Shown piece after piece: positions 19,193-28,238 of a stretch of DNA of 64,000 bases. A program made the translations under genes and the position numbers. Source of the stretch: Pseudoalteromonas sp. EB27 (GTDB taxonomy: Bacteria > Pseudomonadota > Gammaproteobacteria > Enterobacterales > Alteromonadaceae). The DNA is taken from NCBI RefSeq assembly GCF_001974875.1, contig NZ_MTQD01000001.1, positions 62,001 to 126,000 of the forward strand. Direction: 5' to 3'. Within the stretch, counting starts at the first letter, position 1; each line of letters starts with the position of its first letter. A model generated the notes under the pieces. The model worked only from the letters and a program-made list of their open reading frames with translations, ran no database searches and had not been told where the DNA came from.

Positions 19193-20140
19193 ATGAATCC
19201 AAAAACAATATTAGTTACCGGTGCAACTGGCTATAAAGGAACTGTACTGGTTCCAAAACTACTGGCTTTAGGCCATCGCGTAATCGCGTTTGACATCCAA
19301 TGGTTTGGTAATTTTTTGCCCTCTCATGACAACCTCTCAGTCATTAAAGGTGACGTACGCGACACTGATACGATTAACTTAGACGGTGTGGATTCTATTA
19401 TTCATCTTGCTTCTATCGCAAACGATCCCTGTGGTGATTTAAACCCTAAATTAACATGGGAAGTGAGTGCGTTAGCAACTATGCGCTTAGCCGATAAAGC
19501 AAAGCGCTATGGAATAAAACAGTTTATTTATGCGTCATCGGGTAGCGTATACGGCGTTAAAGATGAAGAGCAAGTAACTGAGGACTTAACGCTTGAGCCT
19601 ATTTCTGAATACAACAAAACGAAAATGGTTGCAGAGCGTGTACTTCTTAGTTATGCCGACGACATGGCGGTACAAATTGTACGCCCAGCAACTGTATGCG
19701 GTTTATCTAAACGAATGCGCTTAGATGTTTCTGTCAATATGCTGACAATGCAAGCTCTAAAAAATGGAAAAATCACAGTGTTTGGCGGCGATCAAGTCAG
19801 ACCAAATATTCATATTGACGATATTACTGATCTCTATATTTATATGCTGGATAATCCAGAGAAAGTCTCTGGTGTCTTTAATGCAGGGTTTGAAAATATC
19901 TCAATTATGGATATAGCAAAAATGGTACAGGCTAAAATAGCATGTGAGATTGAGGTTACTCCTTCAAATGACCCTCGTTGTTACCGTATTAACTCAGATA
20001 AATTACTCGCAACTGGTTTTACACCCAATAAAAATGTCGACACAGCCATTACCGAAATTATTACAGCTTACAAACAAGGTTTATTAAAAGATGAAGATCA
20101 TTTTTACAACCTTAAATGGATGCAAAGAGAAGTTTTATGA
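19193..20140 (+). CDS. NAD-dependent sugar epimerase/dehydratase (SDR)
   Basis: 315-aa extended SDR with ILVTGATGYKGTVL at the N-terminus (GxxGxxG), IIHLASIAND, and YASSGSVYGV followed by the Tyr-x3-Lys pair in SEYNKTKMVAER. It acts on a nucleotide sugar or free sugar phosphate; the specific reaction is not deducible. It is followed with a 4-base overlap by the SIS isomerase, which suggests joint function in sugar-phosphate chemistry. Confidence 0.83.
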   Translation: MNPKTILVTGATGYKGTVLVPKLLALGHRVIAFDIQWFGNFLPSHDNLSVIKGDVRDTDTINLDGVDSIIHLASIANDPCGDLNPKLTWEVSALATMRLADKAKRYGIKQFIYASSGSVYGVKDEEQVTEDLTLEPISEYNKTKMVAERVLLSYADDMAVQIVRPATVCGLSKRMRLDVSVNMLTMQALKNGKITVFGGDQVRPNIHIDDITDLYIYMLDNPEKVSGVFNAGFENISIMDIAKMVQAKIACEIEVTPSNDPRCYRINSDKLLATGFTPNKNVDTAITEIITAYKQGLLKDEDHFYNLKWMQREVL

Positions 20141-20745
20141 CTAACAACCAATCTGCAACCACTATAGCCAAGGATTCAGTGAAAAACCTGACAACAAACT
20201 ATGTGAACACCCTAACGGATGTATTAAAACAGTTAGATAGTGAACAAGTTAAGAGTCTTGTTGATACCTTACTTACTATGAAGGCAAATAACGGCACTTT
20301 ATATTTATGTGGCAATGGCGGCTCAGCAGCAAATGCAATCCACCTTGCAAATGACTTTACATTTGGTATTAGCCCAGAAGGTAATGCATTAAAAGTTGAA
20401 GCATTACCAGCAAACAGCTCTGTTTTAACTTGCCTAGGCAATGACATTGGTTATGAAAATATTTTTGCACATCAGCTAAAAGTTAAAGCAAACAGCAATG
20501 ATATTTTACTTGTTTTATCTGGTAGCGGTAACTCTGAAAATATAATTAGAGCGACTCAACAAGCACTCGACATTGGCATGAAAACAGTGGGCATTTTAGG
20601 ATTTTCTGGCGGTAAAGTTAAGCCTATGCTTGACCAAGTTTTCCATTTCGAAGTCCAAGATATGCAGATATCAGAAGATACTCAAGTTATTGTCGGGCAT
20701 ATCTTAATGAAAGCTCTATACAATGCATTACGTGAGGCTAATTAA
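20137..20745 (+). CDS. SIS-domain phosphosugar isomerase, GmhA-like
   Basis: 202 aa. The SIS fold shows YLCGNGGSAANAIHLANDF and LLVLSGSGNSENIIRATQQA, both typical of GmhA and DiaA-type proteins. GmhA makes D-glycero-D-manno-heptose 7-phosphate from sedoheptulose 7-phosphate. Start ATG at 20137 overlaps the previous stop (ATGA). With the HldE-like and HddC-like genes further down the operon, it suggests a nucleotide-heptose branch, though SIS proteins can act on other keto sugars. Confidence 0.8.
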   Translation: MTNNQSATTIAKDSVKNLTTNYVNTLTDVLKQLDSEQVKSLVDTLLTMKANNGTLYLCGNGGSAANAIHLANDFTFGISPEGNALKVEALPANSSVLTCLGNDIGYENIFAHQLKVKANSNDILLVLSGSGNSENIIRATQQALDIGMKTVGILGFSGGKVKPMLDQVFHFEVQDMQISEDTQVIVGHILMKALYNALREAN

Positions 20746-22019
20746 TGACCACCATTGTCTACGGAATTACAGCCTCAACAGAAATGTTTATCCGATCAGA
20801 ATATAATACTGACAATAATATTTTTGCTTGTACAAACGGTGGCGAATCATACAAAGGCACGCCTGCAAAATCATTAGAAGAATTATCAAAACTAGAAAAA
20901 AAACAAACGCTCCAAGTAGTAATTTGTTCTGAATTTGTCTTTGATATCTTACAATCTTTAAATAAAATTGGTATTACCACTAATCAATGTTCTTTTTTTA
21001 ACCACATGAGCGGTAAGCTCATTCCTTGTATACAAATGCAATTTGATATTGATACTAAATCAACGTTATATGCTTTTTATGATCTCTCTTATAATTTGCC
21101 CTGCTTTGATGTAACTACTTTTATCGTTTTAGCTGAAATAGAACGAAAAAAACAAAATAAAAAAAATATTCAATTTGTAATTATCCCTAGCCATAGTGAC
21201 GATACTCCAGGATTAAATGTATATCACGATAACGTTGATGCTAAATGGCGTATCGAAAAGGTTATTAAACCCATGTTTAATTGTCTTGCCTCATGCATAG
21301 GTATTGATCAGCCGATTTCGCAAAGTAGCCTTGTATACTATAAAAGCTTGAACCCTAGCATATATCCAAATAACTACTTTCAAAACCCTAGACAAGCAGC
21401 TGGAGATTTTAAATTATTAAAATCTTATGCCGAGCAAAATATTAAATTAAGTAACTTAGCACCTCCACAACAAGCTTATACTATTGTTAATGACTTCATA
21501 AGACATAACGTGGGCAAAAAAAAGCTAATAACAATTACATTGAGAGAATATTGGGCAAATTCCGAGCACAGAAATAGCAATACAACGGCATGGCTTGATT
21601 TTGCATTATCACTAGACCTCAATGAATACTTTCCGCTAATTATTAGAGATACTTATAAAGTAAGTGAGCCCCTTGAAGAAAAATATCAATCGCTTACAAC
21701 GTATCCCCTTGCAGCTGTAGATTTAAGTATCAGGCTCGCCTTATACCATGAAGCGTATATAAATATGGGTGTTGACAGTGGTCCTCTTTATCCGATTAGC
21801 TATCTTGAAGGGGCTCGCTCAATCATTTTTAGATGGTGTTCGAATGATATTCCAAATCTATCAGACAGAACAAATAGCATGCACGGCTTTGAAGTTGGAA
21901 AAAATCATTACTTTAATGATAATGAATTTCAAATAAATGCATGGATGGATGATTCATTTGAAAATATTCAAACTCAATTTTCTCTTCTTGAGAATAAAAT
22001 AAATAAGGCGGCAATCTAA
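20745..22019 (+). CDS. Unrecognised 424-aa protein in the sugar operon
   Basis: I do not recognise the family. It is soluble, with no signal peptide or membrane segment. The N-terminus (MTTIVYGITASTEMFI) and a first part with VVICSEFVFDILQ resemble a Rossmann-type start. The second half contains RHNVGKKKLITITLREYW, then AYINMGVDSGPLYPISYLEGA, a layout seen in GT-B glycosyltransferases of the heptosyl/ADP-heptose type (inference only). It overlaps the SIS gene by one base and is 3 bases from the next gene, so it belongs to the operon. Confidence 0.6.
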   Translation: MTTIVYGITASTEMFIRSEYNTDNNIFACTNGGESYKGTPAKSLEELSKLEKKQTLQVVICSEFVFDILQSLNKIGITTNQCSFFNHMSGKLIPCIQMQFDIDTKSTLYAFYDLSYNLPCFDVTTFIVLAEIERKKQNKKNIQFVIIPSHSDDTPGLNVYHDNVDAKWRIEKVIKPMFNCLASCIGIDQPISQSSLVYYKSLNPSIYPNNYFQNPRQAAGDFKLLKSYAEQNIKLSNLAPPQQAYTIVNDFIRHNVGKKKLITITLREYWANSEHRNSNTTAWLDFALSLDLNEYFPLIIRDTYKVSEPLEEKYQSLTTYPLAAVDLSIRLALYHEAYINMGVDSGPLYPISYLEGARSIIFRWCSNDIPNLSDRTNSMHGFEVGKNHYFNDNEFQINAWMDDSFENIQTQFSLLENKINKAAI

Positions 22020-22022
22020 ACT

Positions 22023-23018
22023 ATGAATGACTCATCAATTTTAGTTTTAGGAAGCAATTCATTTTCAGGGGCATCATTTTGTGCGCATATGCTAAAAAAT
22101 GATCAGCAAATTGTTGCTGTTAGTCGCTCATCAGAACCTAATTCAGCATTACTACCATATAGTTGGCAAAAAAATGCAGATAAATTGCAATTTAGCCAAC
22201 TGGATATAAATCATCATCTGCAAAAAATTATTGATATTGTTAAACAGAAAAAAATTAAAAAAATTTATAACTTTGCTGCACAAAGCATGGTTGGTCAAAG
22301 CTGGCAACATCCTGAACATTGGTTTATGACTAACACTGTTTCAACGATCAAGTTACACAATTCTCTCCGACAATTAGATTTCCTTGAAAAATACATCCAT
22401 ATATCAACTCCCGAAGTTTATGGTAGTTGTAACGGATTAGTACCAGAGCATACTAATTATCAACCCAGTACACCATATGCAGTCTCCCGTGCTGCTGCAG
22501 ATATGAGTCTACATACATTTGCAGATGTTTATGACTTTCCAGTGGTATTTACACGAGCTGCCAATGTTTATGGTGAAGGCCAACAGCTTTATCGCATAAT
22601 CCCTCGTACTATTTTATATGCCCTACTAGGCAAAAAATTACAGCTGCATGGCGGAGGGCATTCAACACGATCATTTATACATATTGACGATGTATCTTCA
22701 GCGACACAACTTATTGGCGAAAAGGGTAAAAATGGTGATATTTACCATATTTCAACAGAGCAAATGATCTCTATTCGAGTACTCGTTGAAACAATCTGCA
22801 ATATGCTTAAGCTCCCATTTGAACAAGTGTGCCAATCGACTGAAGATCGATTAGGAAAAGATGCAGCATATTTATTAGACACAAAAAAAATTCGCTCCGA
22901 GCTAAATTGGCAAGATTCTATTTCATTAGAAAACGGCTTAGAACGAACAATTTATTGGATGAAGCAAAATTTAGATGTACTCGCCAAGCAAGAACATGAC
23001 TATATTCACAAACCTTGA
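22023..23018 (+). CDS. GDP-mannose-dehydratase-like SDR with Arg at the catalytic Lys position
   Basis: 331-aa extended SDR. The nucleotide loop is a divergent LGSNSFSGASFC. The mid part has NFAAQSMVGQSWQHPEHWF and the ISTPEVYGS motif. The catalytic block reads PYAVSRAAADMSLH, that is Tyr-x3-Arg instead of Tyr-x3-Lys. The substrate-binding part shows RSFIHIDDV, as in GMD/RmlB-type enzymes. It probably catalyses 4,6-dehydration or epimerisation of a nucleotide sugar, unless the Lys to Arg change alters that. Confidence 0.8.
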   Translation: MNDSSILVLGSNSFSGASFCAHMLKNDQQIVAVSRSSEPNSALLPYSWQKNADKLQFSQLDINHHLQKIIDIVKQKKIKKIYNFAAQSMVGQSWQHPEHWFMTNTVSTIKLHNSLRQLDFLEKYIHISTPEVYGSCNGLVPEHTNYQPSTPYAVSRAAADMSLHTFADVYDFPVVFTRAANVYGEGQQLYRIIPRTILYALLGKKLQLHGGGHSTRSFIHIDDVSSATQLIGEKGKNGDIYHISTEQMISIRVLVETICNMLKLPFEQVCQSTEDRLGKDAAYLLDTKKIRSELNWQDSISLENGLERTIYWMKQNLDVLAKQEHDYIHKP

Positions 23019-23025
23019 GGTAATC

Positions 23026-23688
23026 ATGATAGGACAAGAAATAGATTTACTAAAAAATTACCCTAAGTCTAAGCGTGATCTTTCTGGTAGATTAGAAGCC
23101 AAAAGTGAAGCAGTTAGAGCTATAGCGCGCCAATTTGACGAGGAATTCTTTGATGGTGATAGAGAGCACGGCTATGGTGGTTTTAACTATCATTCAAGAT
23201 TTTGGCAGCCAGTCGTGCCTGACTTTATTACGCACTTTGGCCTGCAAGAAAATAGCAGTTTATTAGACGTAGGCTGTGCAAAAGGATTTATGCTTTATGA
23301 TATTTTACAACAGCTACCAACAATGACATTAAGTGGAATAGATATATCCCATTACGCATTAGACAATGCCAAACAGGAAGTAAAGCACTTATTACAACAA
23401 GGTTGCGCTACTAAATTACCTTTCGAAGACAATAGTTTTGATACTGTAATATCAATTAACACTATTCATAATTTAGATCTTAATAATTGTGCAAAAGCAC
23501 TGCAAGAAATAGAGCGAGTTTCTAAAGCTAAAGCATTTATTACTGTTGATGCATATAGAAATGAACAAGAAAAAGAACGCATGGAAGCCTGGAATCTAAC
23601 AGCCAAAACAATGATGCATGTTGATCAGTGGAAAGAGTTTTTCAAAGATACAGGCTACACTGGCGATTTTTATTGGTTTATACCCTAA
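23026..23688 (+). CDS. Class I SAM-dependent methyltransferase
   Basis: 220 aa. Motif I is LLDVGCAKGFMLYDIL, motif II is SGIDISHYALDNAK, and the post-motif is FDTVISINTIHNL. It would methylate a small molecule or sugar; the target is unknown. ATG 23026 follows GAGG at good spacing; in-frame upstream starts overlap the previous gene and are unlikely. It ends in TAATG, sharing a base with the E1-alpha gene. Confidence 0.83.
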   Translation: MIGQEIDLLKNYPKSKRDLSGRLEAKSEAVRAIARQFDEEFFDGDREHGYGGFNYHSRFWQPVVPDFITHFGLQENSSLLDVGCAKGFMLYDILQQLPTMTLSGIDISHYALDNAKQEVKHLLQQGCATKLPFEDNSFDTVISINTIHNLDLNNCAKALQEIERVSKAKAFITVDAYRNEQEKERMEAWNLTAKTMMHVDQWKEFFKDTGYTGDFYWFIP

Positions 23689-24644
23689 TGAAAAAACTTG
23701 ATGCATATTTCGAATCATTAAGAATTCGAAAAATAGAAGAAATGATAGCCTTACGCTACCCTGAGCAAGAAATGAGATGCCCAACACATCTGTCAATAGG
23801 TCAAGAGCTAGTACCTGTTGTTGTTTCTAATTTTTTATCTAAAGATGATAAGGCTTTCAGTTCACATAGAGCACATGCCCACTATCTAGCCAAAGGCGGA
23901 TCATTAAAGAAAATGATAGCTGAATTATATGGCAAGGCGACAGGCTGCACAGGTGGCAGAGGTGGCTCTATGCACTTAACAGACTTGGATTGCGGTTTTA
24001 TAGCTAGCACTGCAATTGTGGGTAATAGTATACCACTGGCGGTTGGCAGTGCGCTAAGTCAAAAACTACAAAATAGCAATTTTTTGACCGTAAGTTATTT
24101 TGGTGACGGTGCAACGGAAGAAGGCGCTTTTTACGAGTCGTTAAATTTTGCAGCAGTTAAATCTCTTCCTATATTATTCATATGTGAGAATAACCGCTAT
24201 TCAGTGTATAGCCCATTAGAAGTTCGCCAGCCGGTTAATAGAAGCATTACGGATTTATCGCAATCAATTGGAGTTGAAAGCTTTCACACTGACGGAAGTC
24301 TTTTAATACCACTAACCTATGCCGTTGAGAGTGCTATTGAATATATTAGAAAGAATAATGCCCCAGCACTCTTAGAGCTTGATACATATCGTCACAGAGA
24401 GCATTGCGGTCCTAATTTTGATGATGACTTAAACTACAGAGCCGCAGGTGAAGTCAAAACATGGCTTGAAAAAGATCCGTTAAAATTATTATTCGCGGAA
24501 CTATCAGCAGATCAACATTTCGAGAAAACTCATAACGAAATGATTATCAAAATAAAAAATGAAATAGAAGATGCTTTTCTTTTTGCTGAAAATAGCCCTT
24601 TTCCAAATCCACAGTTAAACGAAGAGTTTCTTTATGCAAAATAA
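23688..24644 (+). CDS. TPP-dependent dehydrogenase/transferase, E1-alpha-like subunit
   Basis: 318 aa with the thiamine diphosphate motif GDGATEEGAFYESLNFA followed by ENNRYSV about 24 residues later, and GRGGSMHL with the E1-alpha active-site loop. It is coupled to the E1-beta-like gene by an 11-base overlap. No E2 lipoyl acyltransferase or E3 gene is present, so this is not a pyruvate dehydrogenase complex. In sugar loci such pairs may transfer a two-carbon unit from pyruvate to a keto sugar (inference). ATG 23688 overlaps the preceding stop. Confidence 0.83.
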   Translation: MKKLDAYFESLRIRKIEEMIALRYPEQEMRCPTHLSIGQELVPVVVSNFLSKDDKAFSSHRAHAHYLAKGGSLKKMIAELYGKATGCTGGRGGSMHLTDLDCGFIASTAIVGNSIPLAVGSALSQKLQNSNFLTVSYFGDGATEEGAFYESLNFAAVKSLPILFICENNRYSVYSPLEVRQPVNRSITDLSQSIGVESFHTDGSLLIPLTYAVESAIEYIRKNNAPALLELDTYRHREHCGPNFDDDLNYRAAGEVKTWLEKDPLKLLFAELSADQHFEKTHNEMIIKIKNEIEDAFLFAENSPFPNPQLNEEFLYAK

Positions 24645-25689
24645 AACAACAACATTCGCTGAAGAAATAAACCAAGCACAGCACTGTGCCATGGCTGAAG
24701 ACGATAGCATGATTTGTATGGGATTAGGTATTAATGATCCAAAAGCTATTTTTGGTACAACTACAGGCTTACAATCAAAGTTTGGCTCAGACCGTGTCTT
24801 TGATATGCCAACATCTGAAAATGCAATGACGGGTGTGGGGATTGGCGCAGCTATTACTGGCACACGTGTATTAATGACCCATCAACGAGTCGATTTTTTC
24901 TTGCTTGCCATGGACCAACTTGTAAATAATGCCGCTAAGTGGCACTACATGTTTAATGGGCAAATGACTGTACCTTTAACAATACGTTTAATCATAGGTA
25001 GGGGTTGGGGTCAAGGACCCACTCATCAACAAAGCTTGCAATCATGGTTTGCACATATCCCTGGACTTAAAGTTGTTACTCCAAGCTTAACTGATAATGT
25101 AGGACAGCTACTTTATCAAAGTATAATGGATAATAATCCAACTATTTTCCTTGAACATCGATGGCTGCATAACCAAAACATCGACAAAGAAACGTGCGTC
25201 GATTACAACTCAAACATGCAAACAACGAGAGTCATCAAAGAAGGTGAAGATGTCACTATCATCGCTAATAGCTATATGCTCCTAGAAGCCATACACTGCC
25301 ACAACTTCCTAAAAAAACAAGGTGTTAACTGCGAGGTAATTGAGGTATCTGAACCGACAAATATTGATTGGCAAACTATTTATAACTCGGTCAATAAGAC
25401 TCAAACCTGCATATGCACTGATATAGGACATAACTCATTTTCTGTCTCTAGTGAAATTTCAGCAAAAATATATGAAGCATGCTTTACTTCCTTAAAAAAA
25501 CCAATAAAACGAATAGCACTCCCCTCTTACCCTGAACCTACGAGCTTTGGATTAACAAAAAAATACTACAAAACCAGAACTGAGATTACTAAAGCTGTAT
25601 CTGAACTCCTTGATAGGGAAATATTTATGACCGAAGATGTAGAATTTCCTCACGATGTTCCTGGTAACTGGTTTAAAGGCCCGTTTTAA
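24634..25689 (+). CDS. TPP-dependent dehydrogenase/transferase, E1-beta-like subunit
   Basis: 351 aa matching the transketolase-like pyrimidine-binding and C-terminal domains of E1-beta. Marks are FDMPTSENAMTGVGIGAAI, with Glu for cofactor activation, and GRGWGQGPTHQQSLQSWFAHIPGLKVV, then EGEDVTIIANSYM before the C-terminal domain. The start lies inside the end of the alpha gene, as expected for subunits made in equal amounts. Its stop TAATG shares a base with the next SDR start. Confidence 0.83.
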   Translation: MQNKTTTFAEEINQAQHCAMAEDDSMICMGLGINDPKAIFGTTTGLQSKFGSDRVFDMPTSENAMTGVGIGAAITGTRVLMTHQRVDFFLLAMDQLVNNAAKWHYMFNGQMTVPLTIRLIIGRGWGQGPTHQQSLQSWFAHIPGLKVVTPSLTDNVGQLLYQSIMDNNPTIFLEHRWLHNQNIDKETCVDYNSNMQTTRVIKEGEDVTIIANSYMLLEAIHCHNFLKKQGVNCEVIEVSEPTNIDWQTIYNSVNKTQTCICTDIGHNSFSVSSEISAKIYEACFTSLKKPIKRIALPSYPEPTSFGLTKKYYKTRTEITKAVSELLDREIFMTEDVEFPHDVPGNWFKGPF

Positions 25690-26459
25690 TGAATCGAGTA
25701 TTAATTACAGGAATAAATAGTGGTATTGGGCAAGCACTTGCTGAGCGCTTAAGCCAAAATACGATTATTCACGGTACTTATCGAGGGCGAAAATCAAACT
25801 TAGATTTTGCTGAACTAACAAAAGTTGATTTTAGCTCACAAAAAAACGTTGACGATTGGTGCCATAAAACGAACTTTTCAATATATGATAGTATAATTTT
25901 TGTTCATGGCACACTCGAACCAATCGGTTCTCTATCAGATTGCTCTTATGACGATTGGGAAAATGCATATAGAATTAATTACTTATCTATAGTGCAAGTG
26001 TTAAGTTCAGCAGTTCTAAAAATGAAATCAAACTGCAAAGTCCTGACCTTTGCTGGCGGAGGCGTCAATAGCGCCCCGACGAAGTTCAACTCTTATATAA
26101 ATGCGAAAGTAGCATTAATAAAAATGACTGAAGTTTTAGCTGCTGAATATCCCGATTTAATCTTTCTAAATGTTGGTCCTGGCTGGGTAGATACACCTAT
26201 TCACCAACAAACACTCCACGCAAAAGAAATAGTGCCGGAAGCATATAAGGAAACAGCCAGAAGATATGAGGAAAATGACTTTGTGTCTATGCAACTGGTC
26301 ATCGACTCCTTAATTTTTCTTCTTGATAATGCAAATAGTAAGTTTAGTGGACGAAACTATAGCATTGCATCCAAAGAAATTTTTCATGAGGATTTTTTGG
26401 AGTCTCTTGAAAACCCAAATATCTACAAATTGCGTAGACTCAATAAAGAGCATACATAA
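25689..26459 (+). CDS. Short-chain dehydrogenase/reductase
   Basis: 256-aa classical SDR with ITGINSGIGQAL (cofactor loop), a catalytic Tyr-x3-Lys in NSYINAKVALIKM, and NVGPGWVDTP after it. It is placed between the E1 pair and the acetolactate-synthase-like gene, so it may reduce the keto group left by the TPP reaction (inference). One base overlap upstream and no gap downstream. Confidence 0.83.
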   Translation: MNRVLITGINSGIGQALAERLSQNTIIHGTYRGRKSNLDFAELTKVDFSSQKNVDDWCHKTNFSIYDSIIFVHGTLEPIGSLSDCSYDDWENAYRINYLSIVQVLSSAVLKMKSNCKVLTFAGGGVNSAPTKFNSYINAKVALIKMTEVLAAEYPDLIFLNVGPGWVDTPIHQQTLHAKEIVPEAYKETARRYEENDFVSMQLVIDSLIFLLDNANSKFSGRNYSIASKEIFHEDFLESLENPNIYKLRRLNKEHT

Positions 26460-28238
26460 ATGAAACTAACGGATTATATTGCATCTTACCTTGCTCAATT
26501 AGATATTAAGCATGTATTTGTTCTGCAAGGCGGTGCTGCTTTACATTTAATTGACTCAATTGAAAAACACCCTTCGCTTTCAGCTATTGCAATGCAACAT
26601 GAGCAATCATGTGCGATGGCTGCTGATAGTTATGCAAAAACACACCATGTACTAGGCGTGACTATAGCCACATCAGGCCCAGGCGCTACAAACTTATTAA
26701 CAGGTATCGCAAGCTCCTACTTTGACTCTGTAGCTACTTTACATATAACTGGAAATGTAGCTTCATTTAGGCAATCGCATAAATTAGGGGTTCGACAATA
26801 TGGTTTCCAAGAAACCGATATTGTTTCTATGGCAAAGCCAATAACAAAGTACGCAATACAATTAAAAAGACCTAATGACATTATCACTGTATTACCTGAA
26901 GCTATAAAAGCAGCATTAAGTGGCCGGCCAGGGCCTGTGTTAATAGATATTCCTGATGACTTTCAGCGAGAGATATTAGATATAAAAAAAATACCATTTG
27001 AAGCTTTTAATCAATCAACTGTAAACCATAAAGTAATTCAAGAAAACATATTTAATAACTTCATAGTGTCATTAAAACAAGCGAAAAAACCTTTATTTAT
27101 TCTTGGTGCTGGGTGCCATAACTCAGCAGAACGGTTAATTTCACTTGCAACAAAACTAAAAATCCCCTTTCTATCGACTTGGCCGCTCAAAGGGATTGCA
27201 AATCATGATGACGAGCTAAATCTAGGGAATTTTGGAACTCATTCTTTACGTGGGAATAATATCGTTTTACAAAATTGTGATTTTATAATTTCTATTGGGT
27301 GCAGACTAGATTCAAAGGCCACAGCAAAATTAGATACTTTTGCACGTGAAGCTAAAATCGCAATGGTGGATATTGACCATAATGAAATAGAGAAATTTGC
27401 CCAATTAGGCAAAGTAATCAACTATCAATTTCCTGTATCTGTTCAAGTTTTTTTAGATGCTTTTTCACTGCATTGTGAAGATTTAATTGAAATATTTAAA
27501 AATAACGATGTGTGGCTAAATTATATTACGGATGTCACACAAGAGTTTAACTACATACCTGAATATAACTACGGTGGTGTAAACCCATATTTAGCTGTTG
27601 AGTTGTTTAGTGGTGCTTTCTGTGATGACCAAAATATATGTGTGGATACAGGTACTTGCTTACCTTTAACTCTTGTCTACGGTAAAGAGAAAAAAGGCCA
27701 GCAGTATATTTCTTCATATAATAATACCCCCATGGGCTATGCTTTACCTGCATCGATTGGTGTTGCCCTAGCAAAAGAAAAAGAAGTATTTTGTATAGTT
27801 GGCGATGGTGGTTTGCAAATGAATATCCAAGAACTTTCAACGTTAAATCACTTGAAACTTCCAGTCATTATTATTGTATTTAACAATAGTGGTCATTGTA
27901 TGATAAAACAAACCCAAGATGATTGGCTAGACTCAAATTATTTTTCTGCTGATTGTAATAATGGCTTGCCTCACATAAATTTTTCTGAAGTTGCTAAAGC
28001 TTATGGGATCGACTCTGAAAAAGTTGAAAATAATGAGCAATTAAAATTATTAGTAGAACGTTTACACCTTCGCATGGATCAAGAAGGGCCAAAGCTTATC
28101 GAATTAGTAATTAACCCAAACTTTAGATATGAACCGATTATCAAGTATGGCAATCCATTAGAGAATATGAGCCCTGAACTTGCTTACATAAAACAAAAAA
28201 AAGCTATGCTTATACCCAGTTTGAAGGAAAATCTATAA
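26460..28238 (+). CDS. Acetolactate-synthase-like TPP enzyme
   Basis: 592 aa with the three domains of the ALS/pyruvate decarboxylase group: N-terminal pyrimidine domain with the activating Glu in AMQHEQSCAMAADSYAK, central domain (about 190-330), and C-terminal cofactor domain with VGDGGLQMNIQEL and VFNNSGHCMI. The small ilvN-type regulatory subunit is absent, so a biosynthetic role in valine is unlikely. YerE, an ALS-like enzyme that attaches a two-carbon branch to a deoxy-keto sugar in yersiniose synthesis, is the nearest precedent that I can name. Confidence 0.85.
   Translation: MKLTDYIASYLAQLDIKHVFVLQGGAALHLIDSIEKHPSLSAIAMQHEQSCAMAADSYAKTHHVLGVTIATSGPGATNLLTGIASSYFDSVATLHITGNVASFRQSHKLGVRQYGFQETDIVSMAKPITKYAIQLKRPNDIITVLPEAIKAALSGRPGPVLIDIPDDFQREILDIKKIPFEAFNQSTVNHKVIQENIFNNFIVSLKQAKKPLFILGAGCHNSAERLISLATKLKIPFLSTWPLKGIANHDDELNLGNFGTHSLRGNNIVLQNCDFIISIGCRLDSKATAKLDTFAREAKIAMVDIDHNEIEKFAQLGKVINYQFPVSVQVFLDAFSLHCEDLIEIFKNNDVWLNYITDVTQEFNYIPEYNYGGVNPYLAVELFSGAFCDDQNICVDTGTCLPLTLVYGKEKKGQQYISSYNNTPMGYALPASIGVALAKEKEVFCIVGDGGLQMNIQELSTLNHLKLPVIIIVFNNSGHCMIKQTQDDWLDSNYFSADCNNGLPHINFSEVAKAYGIDSEKVENNEQLKLLVERLHLRMDQEGPKLIELVINPNFRYEPIIKYGNPLENMSPELAYIKQKKAMLIPSLKENL

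Noticed and set aside
23688..25689. Pyruvate dehydrogenase operon
   Set aside because: No E2 or E3 genes, and overlap with sugar genes on both sides.
26460..28238. Branched-chain amino acid acetolactate synthase (ilvB)
   Set aside because: No regulatory ilvN subunit, and all neighbours are sugar genes.
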